64,000 nt of DNA, taken from Seiridium cupressi. Taxonomy: Eukaryota > Ascomycota > Sordariomycetes > Amphisphaeriales > Sporocadaceae. Position numbers and translations under genes: made by a program. The notes under the pieces were generated by a model, which ran no database searches, was not told the origin of the DNA, and saw only the letters and a program-made list of their open reading frames with translations. Where the stretch lies: assembly GCA_036674765.1 (NCBI GenBank), contig JARVKI010000073.1, positions 159,651 to 223,650 on the forward strand, read 5' to 3'. Of the stretch, positions 23,145 to 35,919 are shown in pieces (the stretch's first letter is position 1; each line of letters opens with the position of its first letter).

Positions 23145-24161
23145 CTTGAATGTTGATTTGGAAAGTTCGATTAGATGTTGCATTGGATTAAATGTTGAGT
23201 CAACACCCATACCCAAGCTTTGGCGACGGGGCCGGAGCGGCTTTTAATACGTGTTCGTCTGACGTTAGCATTCAATGGAGGCCTTAGTATGATTTCATTA
23301 GGTATTAGCGACTTAGACGAACCAGACTTGAAGGAGCGGCGAAGGATCCGAAGGACTAAAGGATTATGCGATAATCGATAGCATGCCAGGAATTCCAGGT
23401 AAATCGTGTTTCTGCAATTCCAGAGGATTACTAGACTCAAGTCACTAAGCGCTCGCCTGCAAGCCCTTCAAGTACATGTTACCGATCTACGTCTGTGATA
23501 CCTTCACGCGCATCATCCTATCCAGTCACAATAGACACACTACACTACAAGTCTGAGGAATTGAGACGTTCGCGTGATCTATTACATTCGAAGACAGCGC
23601 TGAAACACAATTGTACCTCGCAACAAGTGCGAGGTCCCATCGCATAGGGCATGGAGTGTTGATTCTACCAGACGAGATGAGGGCGCAAGTGCAAGTGGAG
23701 CAGGTCTTTCAAGGCGCATCAAGGACAAGTTTCCACGAATTGCAGGAGTCATGCACTCTTATACGACCCCAGCATTAGTTCGATTATTGGCTGAACATGA
23801 ACCCATACGATTGAAGCGTTCTCCGGACCGTGGTTTCAGGCGCATCAGGAAGGTGAATGCTAGATCCAGATCGGCTCATGCTAAAAGTACAGGACAATGG
23901 ATCTTCCATATCGCACCCTTGTCTATCGACAGCTCTAGATCTTAGCAGCAGCTTTGTAACCATGATAGAACTCGGAGTTTAACGTGTCCGTATAATCAAC
24001 CTCAATCTTCTCATCATGACACCTCACAGCTTGAATCAAAGCATTTAATGACAGCCCTCCAGGTCGTGCCCCAGGCCATTAAACTTAGGGTTGACTTATA
24101 AGTAGAATGACGCTAAGACTTCTGCCCCTCTAAGTAATCTGGATTCTGGCGTCACTATAAA
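23145..24161. other. Intergenic, upstream of the defensin-like gene
   Basis: About 1 kb. Apart from the TATA-like element near 23245 I see no gene, RNA or repeat. Short open frames lack family features. Confidence 0.5.
23241..23250 (-). promoter_or_regulatory. TATA-like element of the defensin-like gene
   Basis: Minus strand reads GTATTAAAAG about 97 bp upstream of the ATG at 23144, with a C/A-rich leader in between. This is a plausible core promoter; weak evidence only. Confidence 0.25.
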
Positions 24162-24700
24162 TTACATAGTGCTGTTCATCGGCTCGTTCTTGACGCGAGA
24201 TGCTGCCATATCGGCCTGGATATCCAGCAAAAACTTTTTCGTTGCCTAAGTGAGCTGCTTTATAGCAGCTAAGCTCAATTTCCCGCCTTCTTGAACTGCT
24301 GACATCCTCGCCGCCGAAAATACAATGTTGCGGATCTGCCGACCGTTGAGTCCGCTAACTTCTTCGCGTCCTTCTTCTTCCTTGATCCATGCATGGATTC
24401 TCTCTTTGTCAAGGACTGACTCCTCATCCAGCTAGTTGACGAAATGCAAGAAGATGTCACTCTTTCGATTGGGGCTGAGCTCGGGGTACTTGATGGCAAT
24501 GTTGAGCCTAGACATCACAGCATAATCGAACCTGCGTGTTGGTCGTGAGGATCAGCATTCCGTCGTAATACTCTAATATGCGTAGCAGCTCTGCGAAACG
24601 ATCATTATTGACACATATTCTTTGGCCGGTGTCTTCCCTTACCAGAAACAGAAGCGTTTCTCCCCAGACCTCACTAGGCCAAGGCTCTATGTACATTTTT
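24162..24700 (-). pseudogene. AAA-family ATPase, C-terminal fragment
   Basis: Minus-strand blocks in order: ETLLFLVREDTGQRICVNN, RILEYYDGMLILTTNTQ (the sensor-1 region of fungal AAA proteins), FDYAVMSRLNIAIKYPELSP (the arginine-finger/second region of homology block), NRKSDIFLHFVN and GLNGRQIRNIVFSAARMSA (sensor-2/lid), ending at 24162. The frame shifts by one around 24520. Two TAG stops follow HFVN and KQLT, each most simply CAG to TAG (CpA to TpA). Walker A and Walker B are absent, so only the last third of the gene remains. The function of the intact parent is not known. Confidence 0.7.
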
Positions 24701-24979
24701 GAAGAGGCACAGCTAGGCTAGTAGAGATGACAAAGGCAACAAGAAATGTCGGATCTATACTTTGGAAGAACACCTGGAGCCACTGTATTGGGGATGACAG
24801 GTGCGTCGAAAACTGCGAATCCATTGAATGTAGAGATTGACACATTGTTTGAGCAGCACTGCAATTGCGCCAGCAGATAGGGCCGTGGTAGAATATGAAA
24901 ACTTCTCAAAAATGCTCCGGGGTGCATCAAGGTATAGACAATTATGCCGCAACCGTGCAGGCGAGCTTGAGACACAGCG

Positions 24980-26499
24980 GCGATGAGCTTCGAAGCACCT
25001 TGCACCGGCATCTTGATGATGCGAACATTGCAAAGGGAAGCTTCGATAAGCGTGGTCAGTTTCGTTAGTATCCGCAGAAGACTGTCAAATTCCTGTCCAC
25101 ATTCAAAGCCTATCTTGATGCATATAGAGGCGTTGTTGAATCCATGTGCGCAGCTGGCGGTCAATACGGCGACGCTGCGTACAAGGCGGTCAACTTTTCT
25201 TGTTGGACGTCAATCGACATCCCAACCCTCCCTTGCTGTTTACTAACTCTATCCAGGTTGCCATAAACAAAGAGAAGTCAGATGACATGATCAGCGAAAT
25301 GCTCGAACAACTTCAAAAGCAACATGCCCACTTTAACATATTAGAAGAAATATGTACACCGAACCCCAGCGATGCAGAGTTGCATTGCAGAAGCGTACAA
25401 ACTGGGGATCGAAATTGCGCAATATGCGACGTTATATCATCTGAGGTCAAGTTTAGGTACATAGGGTCGCGTGTCTAAGGCGAGCGTACTTTGCTAGGTC
25501 GGCGGTGGAGCTCAATGGTAACTCAGCCAAAGGTTTTTTTTGAGGAGAACTTGGCGAATATAGTATCGGCGATGGAAGATATCAAAAACGAGTGCATAAT
25601 TCAAGATAACAAACGGCTTTACAACGTCGAGAGAACTTTGGAGGAGATGCGTATAGATATGGCAAAAATTGAAGATGAAAAGAAAGGTGAATTATTAGCC
25701 GAATATATCGACAAGCTTGGCTGACCGTTGCTACAGAGAAACAAAAGATATACTGGATTGACCGGCTAGAGAGCCTTAGAAACAATGTTCCACCTAATCA
25801 TCGATCTGAGACTCGGGCAACCAAGGCCTACCAACTCCATCTTGACGCCACGTTTAATGGCTATCAGCAGGACGCTGGCACAAGGCTATCTCAATTGCAG
25901 CGTCGTGAGTGGTACCAGAGCTGGAAGCGAGTTCTGGAATCATCTCCCCTGCTTCTCCGAGGTGAATCGAGGGACTTGACACACTTTTGCTGGATCTCAC
26001 CACTCATGCTTCGATTATTCGAGATGTTCAAAGAGCGGGTGGAGTCGTAGTGTTCCACTGCTGCCAGACCACTGATACCATTGACCGAGGCGATGAGCTC
26101 GTGGATATAGTGAGTCACCTTGCGATTCAAATTCTTAATGGCATGTCGCGAGGGCTAAACTCGGTAGCTACAAAGTCGATCTCATGGAAAATTGACAGCC
26201 CTGAGAGGGGCAGGAATGTACGATTGGGCTTGAAGGTTCTGGCAGAGATTCTTTCAAGCTTGGAGATAGTAACATTGATGATTGACCGTGCTGACCTAGT
26301 GCACGGCGATTGGGAAGCTTGTCTCTGCGAGCTCGCCTTGCTGGCAACCCCAGATTTGGTCGGGAGTTGTGTCAAGATTATTCTGATTGGAAGTTGTACT
26401 ATGAGCGACTGGATGACCGTGAAAGAAGGGCTACTTGACTTGGTAGACGAGGAGCAGGTATTGGAGTTGGAATGTGCAGAGTCAGATTGGGAGGCATAA
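24980..26499 (+). pseudogene. NLR-like / DUF7708-type P-loop protein, degraded
   Basis: Coding character moves between frames. One frame gives FLSTFKAYLDAYRGVVES, then AAGGQYGDAAYKAVNF, passing to NKEKSDDMISEMLEQLQKQ. That pattern (helices followed by Y-G, then a conserved asparagine/lysine block) resembles the DUF7708 segment that precedes the NTPase of some fungal NLR-like proteins. Next come a coiled coil (VERTLEEMRIDMAKIEDEKK) and a Gln/Arg-rich block (LSQLQRREWYQSWKRVLESS, WISP). A last segment, VVVFHCCQTTDTID then VLAEILSSLEIVTLMIDRADL, looks like an NTPase core with a Walker-B-like end. At least three frame changes and several stops occur and no start is visible. Domain assignment is from memory and tentative. 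Confidence 0.5.
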
Positions 26500-27655
26500 T
26501 ACTGGAAGGGCTACATGGATGGTGTATTATTTGAGGTATTTTGACTCTCGTGACTACCATGCAATGCAAAACTTCATTGGTTAACTAAATGTATAGTTAG
26601 CATTAGGGTGCTGTACTGTAGCATATGCGGTAGGGAACCGGAGAACCGGAACCATTTTGTAGCTGCATCCCGCAACTGTACCACCTCGTCAAGAGCAATA
26701 GCGCTGGAGATAAATGACTGCCTCCAATCACATGAAGCTGACGGGCAGTGAATACCCTTGCCCTGGATCCAGCTCCATGCCCACTACCTATCTTTTGCAA
26801 CACGTGGGCTGCGTGACGACCATTCCACCACTGGAGAACGTGGCTGCAGACACTAACCCAAGAGGCGCGACGCTCTCGATTGCGCCTCCACCTCCGACGG
26901 GTCTGGATGTCGACTAAAGTTGAGAAAGCGAACCATTAATTGCAGTTACAACAATCTGACTTGGGTTGATTGGAAGGCGGCACAGGGCTGAGCATAAGAT
27001 ATCCAAGATACCAAAGCGTACATAGGTAGATAAAGTAGCCACTAATTATTAATGCGGTCAGTATTACCAATCCTATACTGTCTCTTGGCACAGTAGCCGC
27101 TAGTAGCAAACTGGGACTGGGCTGGATCAGCTTTCCCAGAGACCCGACTATCGGCAAAAACTTGGTGAAATACCTGATAGATGTGCAACTACATTAGTTC
27201 AATCCTCCTCGCGACAAATTCGAGCTCCCGCTATACTGGATGCCAGCAACTTGGATCCCAGATAATAGGTGCTATTCCGCTACCAGCCTTGTACTGCAGG
27301 CCACTGAAGTACGTGCCTGGTTTCATAGAGTGGGAAGTGTTCTGACGTGCTTCTTGAATACTGTTAATGTGTTCCATGAACTTTGATGGCAAAAGAGTTC
27401 ATTCCGCGTGACGGCACTTTCTTTCGGATGACCCCTTCTGCCGGTGCCGCTTAGCCGTCACCAGATTTAGCTGCGAGTCAAAATAGCATCCCCCCAGTGC
27501 CGTGAATCCCGAGCAGCCTAACGTCAGATCTGACACTAATTGCTCCACATGACTTTTATTTTTGATTTTTCTAGAATACCTGGAGGCCTCGTGCAATCCT
27601 TCCCAGTCAGCTTTAATATCGAGGAACAGATTGCACGCAAGGATTACGCTTCGCA
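26500..27655. other. Intergenic; one short membrane-type frame
   Basis: About 1.2 kb upstream of the metacaspase. On the minus strand, 27157-26936 gives a 73-residue frame with one strong hydrophobic segment (IGLVILTALIISGYFIYL). It has no family resemblance and may be chance. Nothing else seen. Confidence 0.4.
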
Positions 27656-29035
27656 ATGGCTCACTATAATCAATGGCACGGCGGAGGAGGCCAAGAAGGT
27701 GGATACTACCGACCTGACAGCGGCTACGGTTACAGTGGACCACAGGGAGGATACAGCAGCTACCCGCCCCCACAACTGCCGCCGCGTCCACCTCAACGCC
27801 CGCAATGGCAAGAGTCGAGTTACGGCCCAGACGGGTTCGGACGTCACACACCACGTTACAATGGTCCGACTTATCAACCTTCACCATCGCCATTCCAACC
27901 TCCGCAAGGGTGCGGTTACTATGGGTACCCCGTGGGACAGGGAGGTCCGCCGATGCATGGATACAGGACGAACAGAAATGCCGCGCCTGTTCCCCATGCA
28001 CCGCAGCAATTTGGGCAGGGCGCACCACCAGGTTACACATTTCAATATTCGAACTGTGCCGGCGCACGCAAAGCACTCCTCATCGGTATCAACTATATCG
28101 GTCAAAAGAACCAATTACGCGGCTGTATCAATGATGTGAGGAATCTGGCGGCATTTCTGATCGAACGCTACAACTATAAGCTTGAGGACATGGTTATCCT
28201 GACCGACGACCAATCCGACCCCGTTAGGCAACCTACAAAAGCAAACATCATACGTGCAATGGGGTGGCTGGTCCAAGGAGCACGACCGAACGACTCTTTG
28301 TTTTTGCACTTCTCCGGTCACGGAGGGCAAACTGAGGATCTGGACGGCGATGAAGATGATGGCTATGATGAAGTCATCTACCCTGTCGACTTTAGAGTGG
28401 CTGGCCACATTGTTGACGACGATATCCATAATATGGTCGTGAAGCCTCTTGTTCAGGGTTGCAGGCTCACGGCTATCTTCGATTCATGCCATTCGGGTAC
28501 TGTCATGGATCTGCCTTACGTCTACTCGACTAAAGGAGTCTTGAAAGAGCCCAACCTCGCGGCCGAAGCTGGTCAGGGTGCCTTGAGTGCAATCTCAGCA
28601 TATGCGACTGGTGACATCGGCGGGGTGATATCATCGGTGATGGGGTTTGCCAACAAAGCATTACGGGGCAACGATGGTCACTACAGGACGATACAAACCA
28701 AGACCTCGCCAGCTGATGTAATCATGTTCTCCGGTTCTAAGGATGATCAAACTTCGGCAGATGCCATGATTGCCCAGCGAGCGACCGGCGCCATGAGCTG
28801 GGCCTTTATCACTGCGCTCAGACAGAATCCTCATCAGCAAAGCTACGTGCAATTACTGAATAGCATTCGCGATGTGCTTGCAACTAAATACTCTCAAAAA
28901 CCACAGCTGAGCTGTAGCCATCCGTTGGGTATGCCAAACAATTTTTCTGATGTCACCATAAATGCTAATTGGCCGCTTAGATACAAACATTTTGTTCGTG
29001 ATGTAGGGTTACCCTTGACACCTGACTGGTCTTAA
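27656..29035 (+). CDS. Type I metacaspase
   Basis: Arg/Lys-specific caspase-fold cysteine protease linked to stress ageing, proteostasis and programmed death in fungi. A single 459-residue frame, no introns, starts at [10 protein letters not shown]. Residues 1-130 form a Gly/Gln/Pro/Tyr-rich prion-like prodomain. The p20 region begins at [10 protein letters not shown], with the catalytic His near 222 (HFSGHGG) and catalytic Cys near 278 (DSCHSG). An acidic calcium-site-like segment, [13 protein letters not shown], lies between. A p10 region with [15 protein letters not shown] follows. The C-terminus has LSCSHPLGM and then a divergent tail. All key residues are intact. Absence of introns is a little unusual for the family and could point to a diverged or retro-copied paralogue. 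Confidence 0.93.
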   Translation: MAHYNQWHGGGGQEGGYYRPDSGYGYSGPQGGYSSYPPPQLPPRPPQRPQWQESSYGPDGFGRHTPRYNGPTYQPSPSPFQPPQGCGYYGYPVGQGGPPMHGYRTNRNAAPVPHAPQQFGQGAPPGYTFQYSNCAGARKALLIGINYIGQKNQLRGCINDVRNLAAFLIERYNYKLEDMVILTDDQSDPVRQPTKANIIRAMGWLVQGARPNDSLFLHFSGHGGQTEDLDGDEDDGYDEVIYPVDFRVAGHIVDDDIHNMVVKPLVQGCRLTAIFDSCHSGTVMDLPYVYSTKGVLKEPNLAAEAGQGALSAISAYATGDIGGVISSVMGFANKALRGNDGHYRTIQTKTSPADVIMFSGSKDDQTSADAMIAQRATGAMSWAFITALRQNPHQQSYVQLLNSIRDVLATKYSQKPQLSCSHPLGMPNNFSDVTINANWPLRYKHFVRDVGLPLTPDWS

Positions 29036-30374
29036 AATATGGGTCATCTATATAACTAATGCACGGCCAACAGTGTGGCTTTATTCACAGAGCAACAAAG
29101 AAGGGCTCGTGCTTAACGACCTGCCTCCGTAGCAATTCCTACTTTTATAAAACACTTTAGTAAAAGACGGACATGATTGCCTATATTGGAAAATTAAATG
29201 TTAGATCCCAGCTATAAGAGCTTCCTGCCGCCGTAGAAAAAGTTTGGACGAACACAGCGTAGGAGCTAGCGCTGGAACGCGACCGATCGAGAAATTTACT
29301 TCACTGCATCTCTGATGTTCACATGGGCACATGGGACGATAAGACAATCTAGCCGTGCACGTCTCATATAATAGCAAGCAATTTATGGTCAAGATTGATG
29401 TCATATTATTAAATGAAATGTATGCTTGTTTAAATTGCACGCCAAGTGATCGCATGTTGAGCAGTACGATGCTTATAGGCCAGGGGTGAACAAGACAGAG
29501 ATAAAAGAGTATTTGTTCCCAAAAATACATGTCCTGCAAAGCCCTAACCGCCAAGGCCATGCAGGTTCCTAGAACAAGAGGCTAAAGGGATTAGCGAGCG
29601 GGCCTAAGTATGTAGCTATGCAAGACAAGTAGATGATTTTTGGGCTGTTAAGATCACGGTGTAGCGACTGAAAGTTTCAAGATCCATACAATACATACTT
29701 CATAATCGTGGCAATGCGCCGTATTACCCCGCTACTGAGGTAATGGGAAATTTGACTTCGTCCCCTCTGCCAGGAGCTACAGGGCACACGGGGTGCATCA
29801 AGGTCTACGCGTAGCCTCATGTAAAACTGTCATCTATATTCAATAGTCAACACCACAAAATCACAGTAGCCGTTGGTCTTTGGTGTTCTGATTACCTGGA
29901 GGACCCGTATTTAAATGTGGGACACCATGGACAGAAATGCATCACCATCGTCACTCTGAGCCGTTGGCGCTTTTGACTCCTTGAATTGACGGTGTCCACT
30001 AAAGCGCTACAAGGCCTGATGCATTAGTCGAGCCGCCTTAATGCACCGATTGCGCTTGTGCCTGGAGCTCTGCAGCAGCATTCGCCACTAATTAGATTAA
30101 TGGCTGTCAGAGAACAAAACAATGATACAGGAGACGCGGTCTCCATGCGTTTAGAGTTCTACAAAAACCGGTATTGCTTACCAGTCCCAATGACGTGGGA
30201 CTGACACACTGACCACAATCCCTGTTTGTCAATGGGTCAAGGATATAAAAAGACAGCCCCCGTCCGAACTGTGGCATTGGGACGCTGAAATCCGACTGCG
30301 ATATTGCAAGCTGTACGCCAAGACTACGTCATCGGATACTTCAATCTTAAAGATCCATTCAAATCTGCACCAAC
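29036..30374. other. Intergenic upstream of the LEA-like gene
   Basis: About 1.3 kb. It contains a TATA box near 30244 and otherwise AT-rich spacer. No coding or RNA signal recognised. Confidence 0.5.
30244..30250 (+). promoter_or_regulatory. TATA box of the LEA-like gene
   Basis: TATAAAA lies 125 bp upstream of the ATG at 30375 in a spacer with no other strong signal. Strong TATA boxes fit stress-inducible fungal genes, but induction is inference. Confidence 0.45.
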
Positions 30375-31353
30375 ATGGCATCCGAGCTACCATCGGGCGT
30401 TTTGGGCAACCTGGCAAGCTCGGTCAAGAGCATCGTGACCGGCCAGTCCAACGATGCGGACACAACCCACACCAAGATCCAGAAGACCACGACCAAGACG
30501 TCAGACACCATGGATGTGGATGAGGCTGTGGAAGCACACCATGATAGCACGACCATACACAAGGACAAGGTGGCAGCTGTTGTGCACGAGGACGTGAAGT
30601 CCCACGAGCACGAGAAGGTCGATACCGTGGTGGACAAGGAAGTGCACAAGGACCACTATCACACTACAATCCAGCCCGTCAAGGACACTAAGGTCCTCCC
30701 GACGAAACACGTCTACGAGGAGAACGAATCCGAACGGGAAATTGATCACCGCGATAACAAGGCGCAAAAGAAGGCCAAGCAAGAAGCTGCTCTAATCCAC
30801 GACGAGAAGAAGGTCGAGGGTACCACACACACGAAAGAGTTTGCGCCTACCAAGGAAGGCGAACACATCCACCAGTAAGTCACTGTTCACTCCATGAATT
30901 CAGTATGCCCAAGACTAAATCGTTCTCGCCAGTCACATCCACGAGACCATCCAACCGGTCATTGAGCGAGAGACGATCCAGGAAAAAGTCATCCACACCA
31001 CGAATCATATCCACGAGACCGAGCACCTGAAAGACGAGCACCACGCTGCGACCGTCGCCCCCGCTATCACCATGGCCGATTTTGAAAAGGGGCATGGGGA
31101 CCAGCCGAGGTCCAGCGTAACCAAGGTAGAATCGGGGAAGGGCCATCCCACGTCCCACTCGGCCAGCGTCACTAAGCAGGTCTCCATGTCTGATTTCAAG
31201 AAAGGCCAGACCGGAGAGGCTGTGGAATTCAAGAAGAGTGTGGAGTCTAAGAAGAGGGCGGCGCCGACGGAGGACGTTGATATCGATATCGATGCGGCGA
31301 CTAAAGTTGGTAAGCTAGACGCCACGGAGGCTAGCAATCCTCTCAGTCAATAA
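30375..31353 (+). CDS. Hydrophilic LEA-like / 'allergen' family stress protein
   Basis: Two exons, 30375-30874 and 30933-31353, give 306 residues. After a short N-terminal motif (LPSGVLGNLASSVKSIV) the protein is very rich in His, Lys, Glu, Asp and Thr, with degenerate repeats of the type HYHTTIQPVKD and HIHETIQPVIERE, typical of a fungal family often annotated as allergen or LEA-like. No membrane segments, signal peptide or catalytic motif are seen; the protein is probably disordered. Family members are usually induced by drying, heat or conidiation, and the strong TATA box agrees. It is intact and lies downstream of the metacaspase on the same strand, but 1.3 kb away, so no operon-like link is implied. 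Confidence 0.8.
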
Positions 31354-32790
31354 ACGAGACGAGATGATTGAGGACTTTACTAATACCATTTGACAGCGAA
31401 AAGGCAGAGAGGGTCATCTTGTACAGTAATCAACTGTAAATGTAGTTGTCACCATTGATAACCAACGGTTCTATGCACAGCGAAAACGTTCCGATTGCTG
31501 ATACCCAGGCTCCATAGAAATTAGCCCGTCATTTGCTGTTACCATATAACAGTTGTTTTCGTAATCAAGCGTTCTCAACTGTGCCGGCACGTTTAAGCAT
31601 AATATATATTCTGGCCAACAACATGAAACGCTGTCCATGATAATGAAGTCGATCGATACGCCCCGTTAGAACTTGTGAGATTGACCCGCGCCCTAGGTGG
31701 TCTTAATCGTCACGAATCTCATATTGTCCCTCAGCGAAGGTTCACGAATGGATCCCCCTCGGGGTTGATGGAGATCAATGTGTCAGAAACCCAAAATCTC
31801 CGTCCAGTCCATCCGTCTTGTGCCTAAGTCCGCGCCGATAACACCGTTCTGTTCCAGATATGGACGTATTAAGCCCGGGTGTATGACAAAGTAAAGCCGC
31901 GACATATTTCTCATCAATTACAACATCTAATGCGTCTATGGACTCATGACAGGGCGAGCATTGAGGGCTGATATTTCCAAGATATCCGGATGAGTCACGT
32001 TTCTCCCGAAGGATTTGGGCTCTCTTAGTTGAGCATAACCTAGAATAATGACGACGCGCCTATAAGAAATACTAAATCAGTATCCGAAAATTGAGCCGAC
32101 GCAAAACAACCTTGGTTCCCAGGCCTAGCGTATATGTCATACTAGATAATGGTAGTATAGTATTGCATTCTATCAGCCATTGCCCAGGGGTCCGGGGTCT
32201 TTCACGCAAAACGGCTACCATGCTCCCGTCGGTGTCTCTTCCTTTGCTCGCTTTAATAATAATTAAGTCAGCCATGCACTAGATATTTAATTCCGTAAAG
32301 CCGTTTCTTCTTCTCCTTAACATTTAGCCTGTTCATAAGGTAGCTAACATACCTCGAATGCCTAAAACGACAATGGTAAAACTTGATTTCACGGATTCAA
32401 AGTAATATAAGCCAAAGGTATTCGGATTCATGATGGCCAGCGTACGGTTATTGGGAAGAGAGAGTTATGAGATTTCTGATCGACCTGAGACACATCGGCC
32501 ATCCAACGGAGATCCCGACGACGTTGCCCCGAACGTTCGGCTTTTCAAAGCTCTGTGCTCCATGCCACAGGTAATCATCAGGATGATCTTGCCTCACAAT
32601 AGAGGACCCTAGCTGTATACAGGAATCGTTGGAGGTCCATTATGTTTGGGATTCATATATGCATGCACTACCTGTCAAGCACGAAAAACATAGTGCATAA
32701 GACAAGCCTGGAAACTTCAATTCAATCTGAAATAGAAAAAAGTTGCCAAACATGAGAATGATGTAAGACAGAAAGACAAAATTGCCCATA
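31354..32790. other. Intergenic, nothing recognised
   Basis: About 1.4 kb between convergent genes. Scattered short frames only. Confidence 0.5.
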
Positions 32791-34178
32791 TCAAGATTCA
32801 CCCATACCCAACAGCTTCGCCATATCACGCAACTGAGGCGACGGAACATGCGCCAACCAAGATGCAGGTACCAGTTTCTCGAGACGCTTGATCTGCATTG
32901 ACCGATATTTCTCCGATACAACGTGCATAGGTACAATATCTCCGATGCTCATGTGCGGTGCTGTGAGAACACTCTCGCGTCCGTTCAACGTGACGTGGTT
33001 GTTCCAGATATACATGTCTCCTGGTTTGAACTTGATTTTTAGTTGATGTGATGGACGTTGCATGATTTCCTGGTACTTCTGATATGTCTTGCGAGCTCTG
33101 GAGAACTTTTCAAATGGTGCCGTCAAGAATCCTGCTCTATGACAGTTCCATCGGATGTGCTTGACATGTTCGTTGTAGTCCAAAACCACCGCGGGTTCCG
33201 ATGTTGCTTGATACATCGAGGAGCTGGGTGTCTCAACCACATGTCCAATTACAGCTGGAATATCGGTCAAGAAATGCGCGTCCTCTGGGTCCTCATAGTT
33301 TAATGTATCCCAGGCAGCGATACCCGAGACGAATGTAATGAGGCTTTCCCCTTCGAGGCAGTAAAGACCCATGATCTGGGCTGGTTGCTTGATGAAGGAC
33401 TGTTAGCGACTTTCTCCGAAGGGCTCTGGTGAAGTTAACATACTTCGTATTGAGCCTGATCCACACGCGGCAGAATGACATGGTCGGCCCTGTAGCCCGG
33501 AGGAATCGATCCTTCTTGCATCCTATCTTCGCCACAGTTGTCTCTCAATTTCAAACTCGAATCAAGGGCTGGTTTAGGGCGTGTGAAAACATGGTCGAAA
33601 ATCTGTTTGAGCACCTGAGTCACGAAATTGTCCTTTCCTGCCTTCTCACATGTGATGTCCGGTTCAGGCGAGTTTGTAACCTTGATGATAGACTCTGAAG
33701 AGCTGTACAGCAGCAATTCAGCAATCTTAATCCTTACGTCGTCTTTCAGGCCACATGTAGGATCTTGAGGAGGAAAGATTATGTTCCAATCTAACTCCTG
33801 GATCTTGATTGTATCGGTCGTCCATCCAATTTTCTTAGTTTGGTATTGTCCCTTGGATTTCTCCAGTGGTCTAGCTACCAGTGGTGCGAAGACACGCACC
33901 CAGGCTGCTGGGAAGTCTGTGGCCGACCTATCTTCCCACTCGACGTGTAGGGTGGTGATTATTGTCTTTCAAAGAGTCGCCTTCCTTATACGGGCGTCAG
34001 TTTCGTCAATGCTGAAAGCTTGATCTACTGATCGCGAGGTACTTCGGTCTCCACGAGCATCATACAACCATTGTGAGTGGAATGCGTACTTGTTGTCGTG
34101 GAAGTGAACTTCGAGCCCATATCCATCCCAGAGGACAGAAACCCTGAGGATTGTTAGATTTCTGGAGGGAACGCTCAT
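32791..34178 (-). pseudogene. TauD/gamma-butyrobetaine-hydroxylase-like dioxygenase with lost iron ligands
   Basis: The reading starts MSVPSRNLTILRV with the small N-terminal domain seen in gamma-butyrobetaine hydroxylase-type enzymes (GLEVHFHDNKYAFHSQWLYD). A TGA at 33967-33969 stops it, yet the same frame resumes with TTLHVEWEDRSATDFPAAWV. An intron (33443-33400) joins QAQYE to SFIKQPAQIMGLYCLEGES. The C-terminal core has QRPSHQLKIKFKPGDMYIWNN and ends HVPSPQLRDMAKLLG. In family members iron is held by HxD and a distal His in LHGRE. Here they read RVD (ILPRVDQAQ) and LNGRE, so both histidines are replaced. With the stop this makes the enzyme dead. Neighbours include an SDR, another oxygenase and a prenyltransferase remnant. 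Confidence 0.75.
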
Positions 34179-35919
34179 AGTCGTTGACGTGTTGAAGTGA
34201 CTGTGGAGGGCCTAAAGATGCTGCTGTGGTTGGACGACGGAGGCCTAAACTCGAGGAAGTCAGTCAGTTATTAATGCAGTACTGTGACAATGTTTTTTTA
34301 AATCTTGCTCGCGGCTCAGAACATATTCGCACATCTGCACAGAAATCCATGTCCGTCGATACTGATTACGCAGTTCAGGATTATGAATACAGTCCCATGG
34401 TCACGTCAAGCAAGACCAAGACATGCACGTAACCGTTTATTTGTACCGCGCAAGCAGGTAGATGGACTAGATGCATGGGCTCCTCTGGGGACCTATCACT
34501 CAAAGTAAAGCATGATTAGTACTGTATGTGATAATGACCAGAGTTCTCCCTGCTGCGTACTCGAGCCTAGTCGTACCGGAGAGTTACAATTCGGTAGCGC
34601 GCAGGACTTCCTCCGGAACCTAAAAGCTGTTTGCGGACTTTGTGTAACAGACACGTCAGCCGTAAGTGTCGCGTGAGGGACATTTAAAGCATGCTCTCGG
34701 ACCACTGTGAGCATCGGAAGGGCCTAGAAAGCAATGAGTGGATGAACTCACAGATTGCACGGGCCGGGTGGCTACAATGACAATTGCCACGCTTGCGACC
34801 TCGCGGCTATGTGCATGCTGTATCTATATCGACGAAAACCGTTGTGAAATCTGACTATGTGCTGGTCGAACAACTGTAGATGTGACCTAGTACGACTTGA
34901 GGCACGAGGACTCTTGAGGAAATACACGAATGCAACATTCCATTCGTAAGGACATGTCGGTCGAACGTCGTTTGATACCAAAGCTGTCAAAGCGATAGAA
35001 GTTCATACTATTATTTTGCTAGTGTCAGAGTCTACACACGGATACCGAAGTCATTAAATGTCACATTTTGTACGGCCGGGTACATACCTGTGTGTGGCGT
35101 CAGCGCGTATCACTGGATAGGACGGGTACAGACATAGAACGGCTCGGTGTCAAGTCAAATGCACATCGAGCAGAGACCCATTCAGACTCGTTGCCCGAAA
35201 GCCGTAATCACCAGATTTTTATATATCAAGAATTGCCACATGTTCTGGGCCCAAGGCTATATCATATTCACGGAGCGCTACTGTGTGCAGTTCCTTGACG
35301 CTTCACAACCTACCTTGCATCACGTGCACAGTCCCTAGGTTGTGGATGGTGTTGGGCGATAATATATTGTTTCAACCCAATGTTTTCTTTTATCCCTGAA
35401 CCGCTAGCGTGTACTTTTCCTCGGTTCACAACCCGTCGTATATCTGACGAATGAAACCAGTGCCTACACATGGTCCGGGCTCCACAGAACTCATATCGTA
35501 CCAAATGGCTGCTGGAATCCTGTATTCGGAAACTGGATCGGTGAGTTATCCCTGAAAATGTCTGCCTCTGTCTTCTGGCTATCTATGTGACATCAGGTAT
35601 GCCGGATGAACTCACATCGAGTCGTTGTCTTGATTTCTGGGCCACGCATGTATCATAAACCCATACCACTTCATCCATTATGTCGCCAGTCATGCTATAG
35701 AACGGCAGAGCGGTGACCAGCAGGCAGCTATAACTCTGTAAAATGCGTCGACTCTACCCGCCTTCTGTCTACATATTTGCTCCCCCATCCCATACTAAAT
35801 GCTTCGTTTGCAGTGGCCGAAGAACCATCCAGAATATTCCCCGGGAAATTTACATATCTCATTATCTAAAGGACCCATATATCTTCGCCAGCTTATTAAG
35901 AGTACACGATAGACACGAT
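34179..35919. other. Divergent intergenic region, nothing recognised
   Basis: About 1.7 kb between the divergent TauD-like (minus) and SDR (plus) remnants. It probably held promoters of the former cluster. I recognise no gene, RNA or repeat. Confidence 0.5.

Noticed and set aside
26936..27157. A 73-residue minus-strand single-TM protein.
   Set aside because: No homology, promoter or splice support; hydrophobic runs arise readily in AT-rich sequence.
27540..28139. A 199-residue plus-strand frame overlapping the metacaspase start, and long minus-strand frames opposite it.
   Set aside because: They overlap the well-supported metacaspase in other frames and have no family features.
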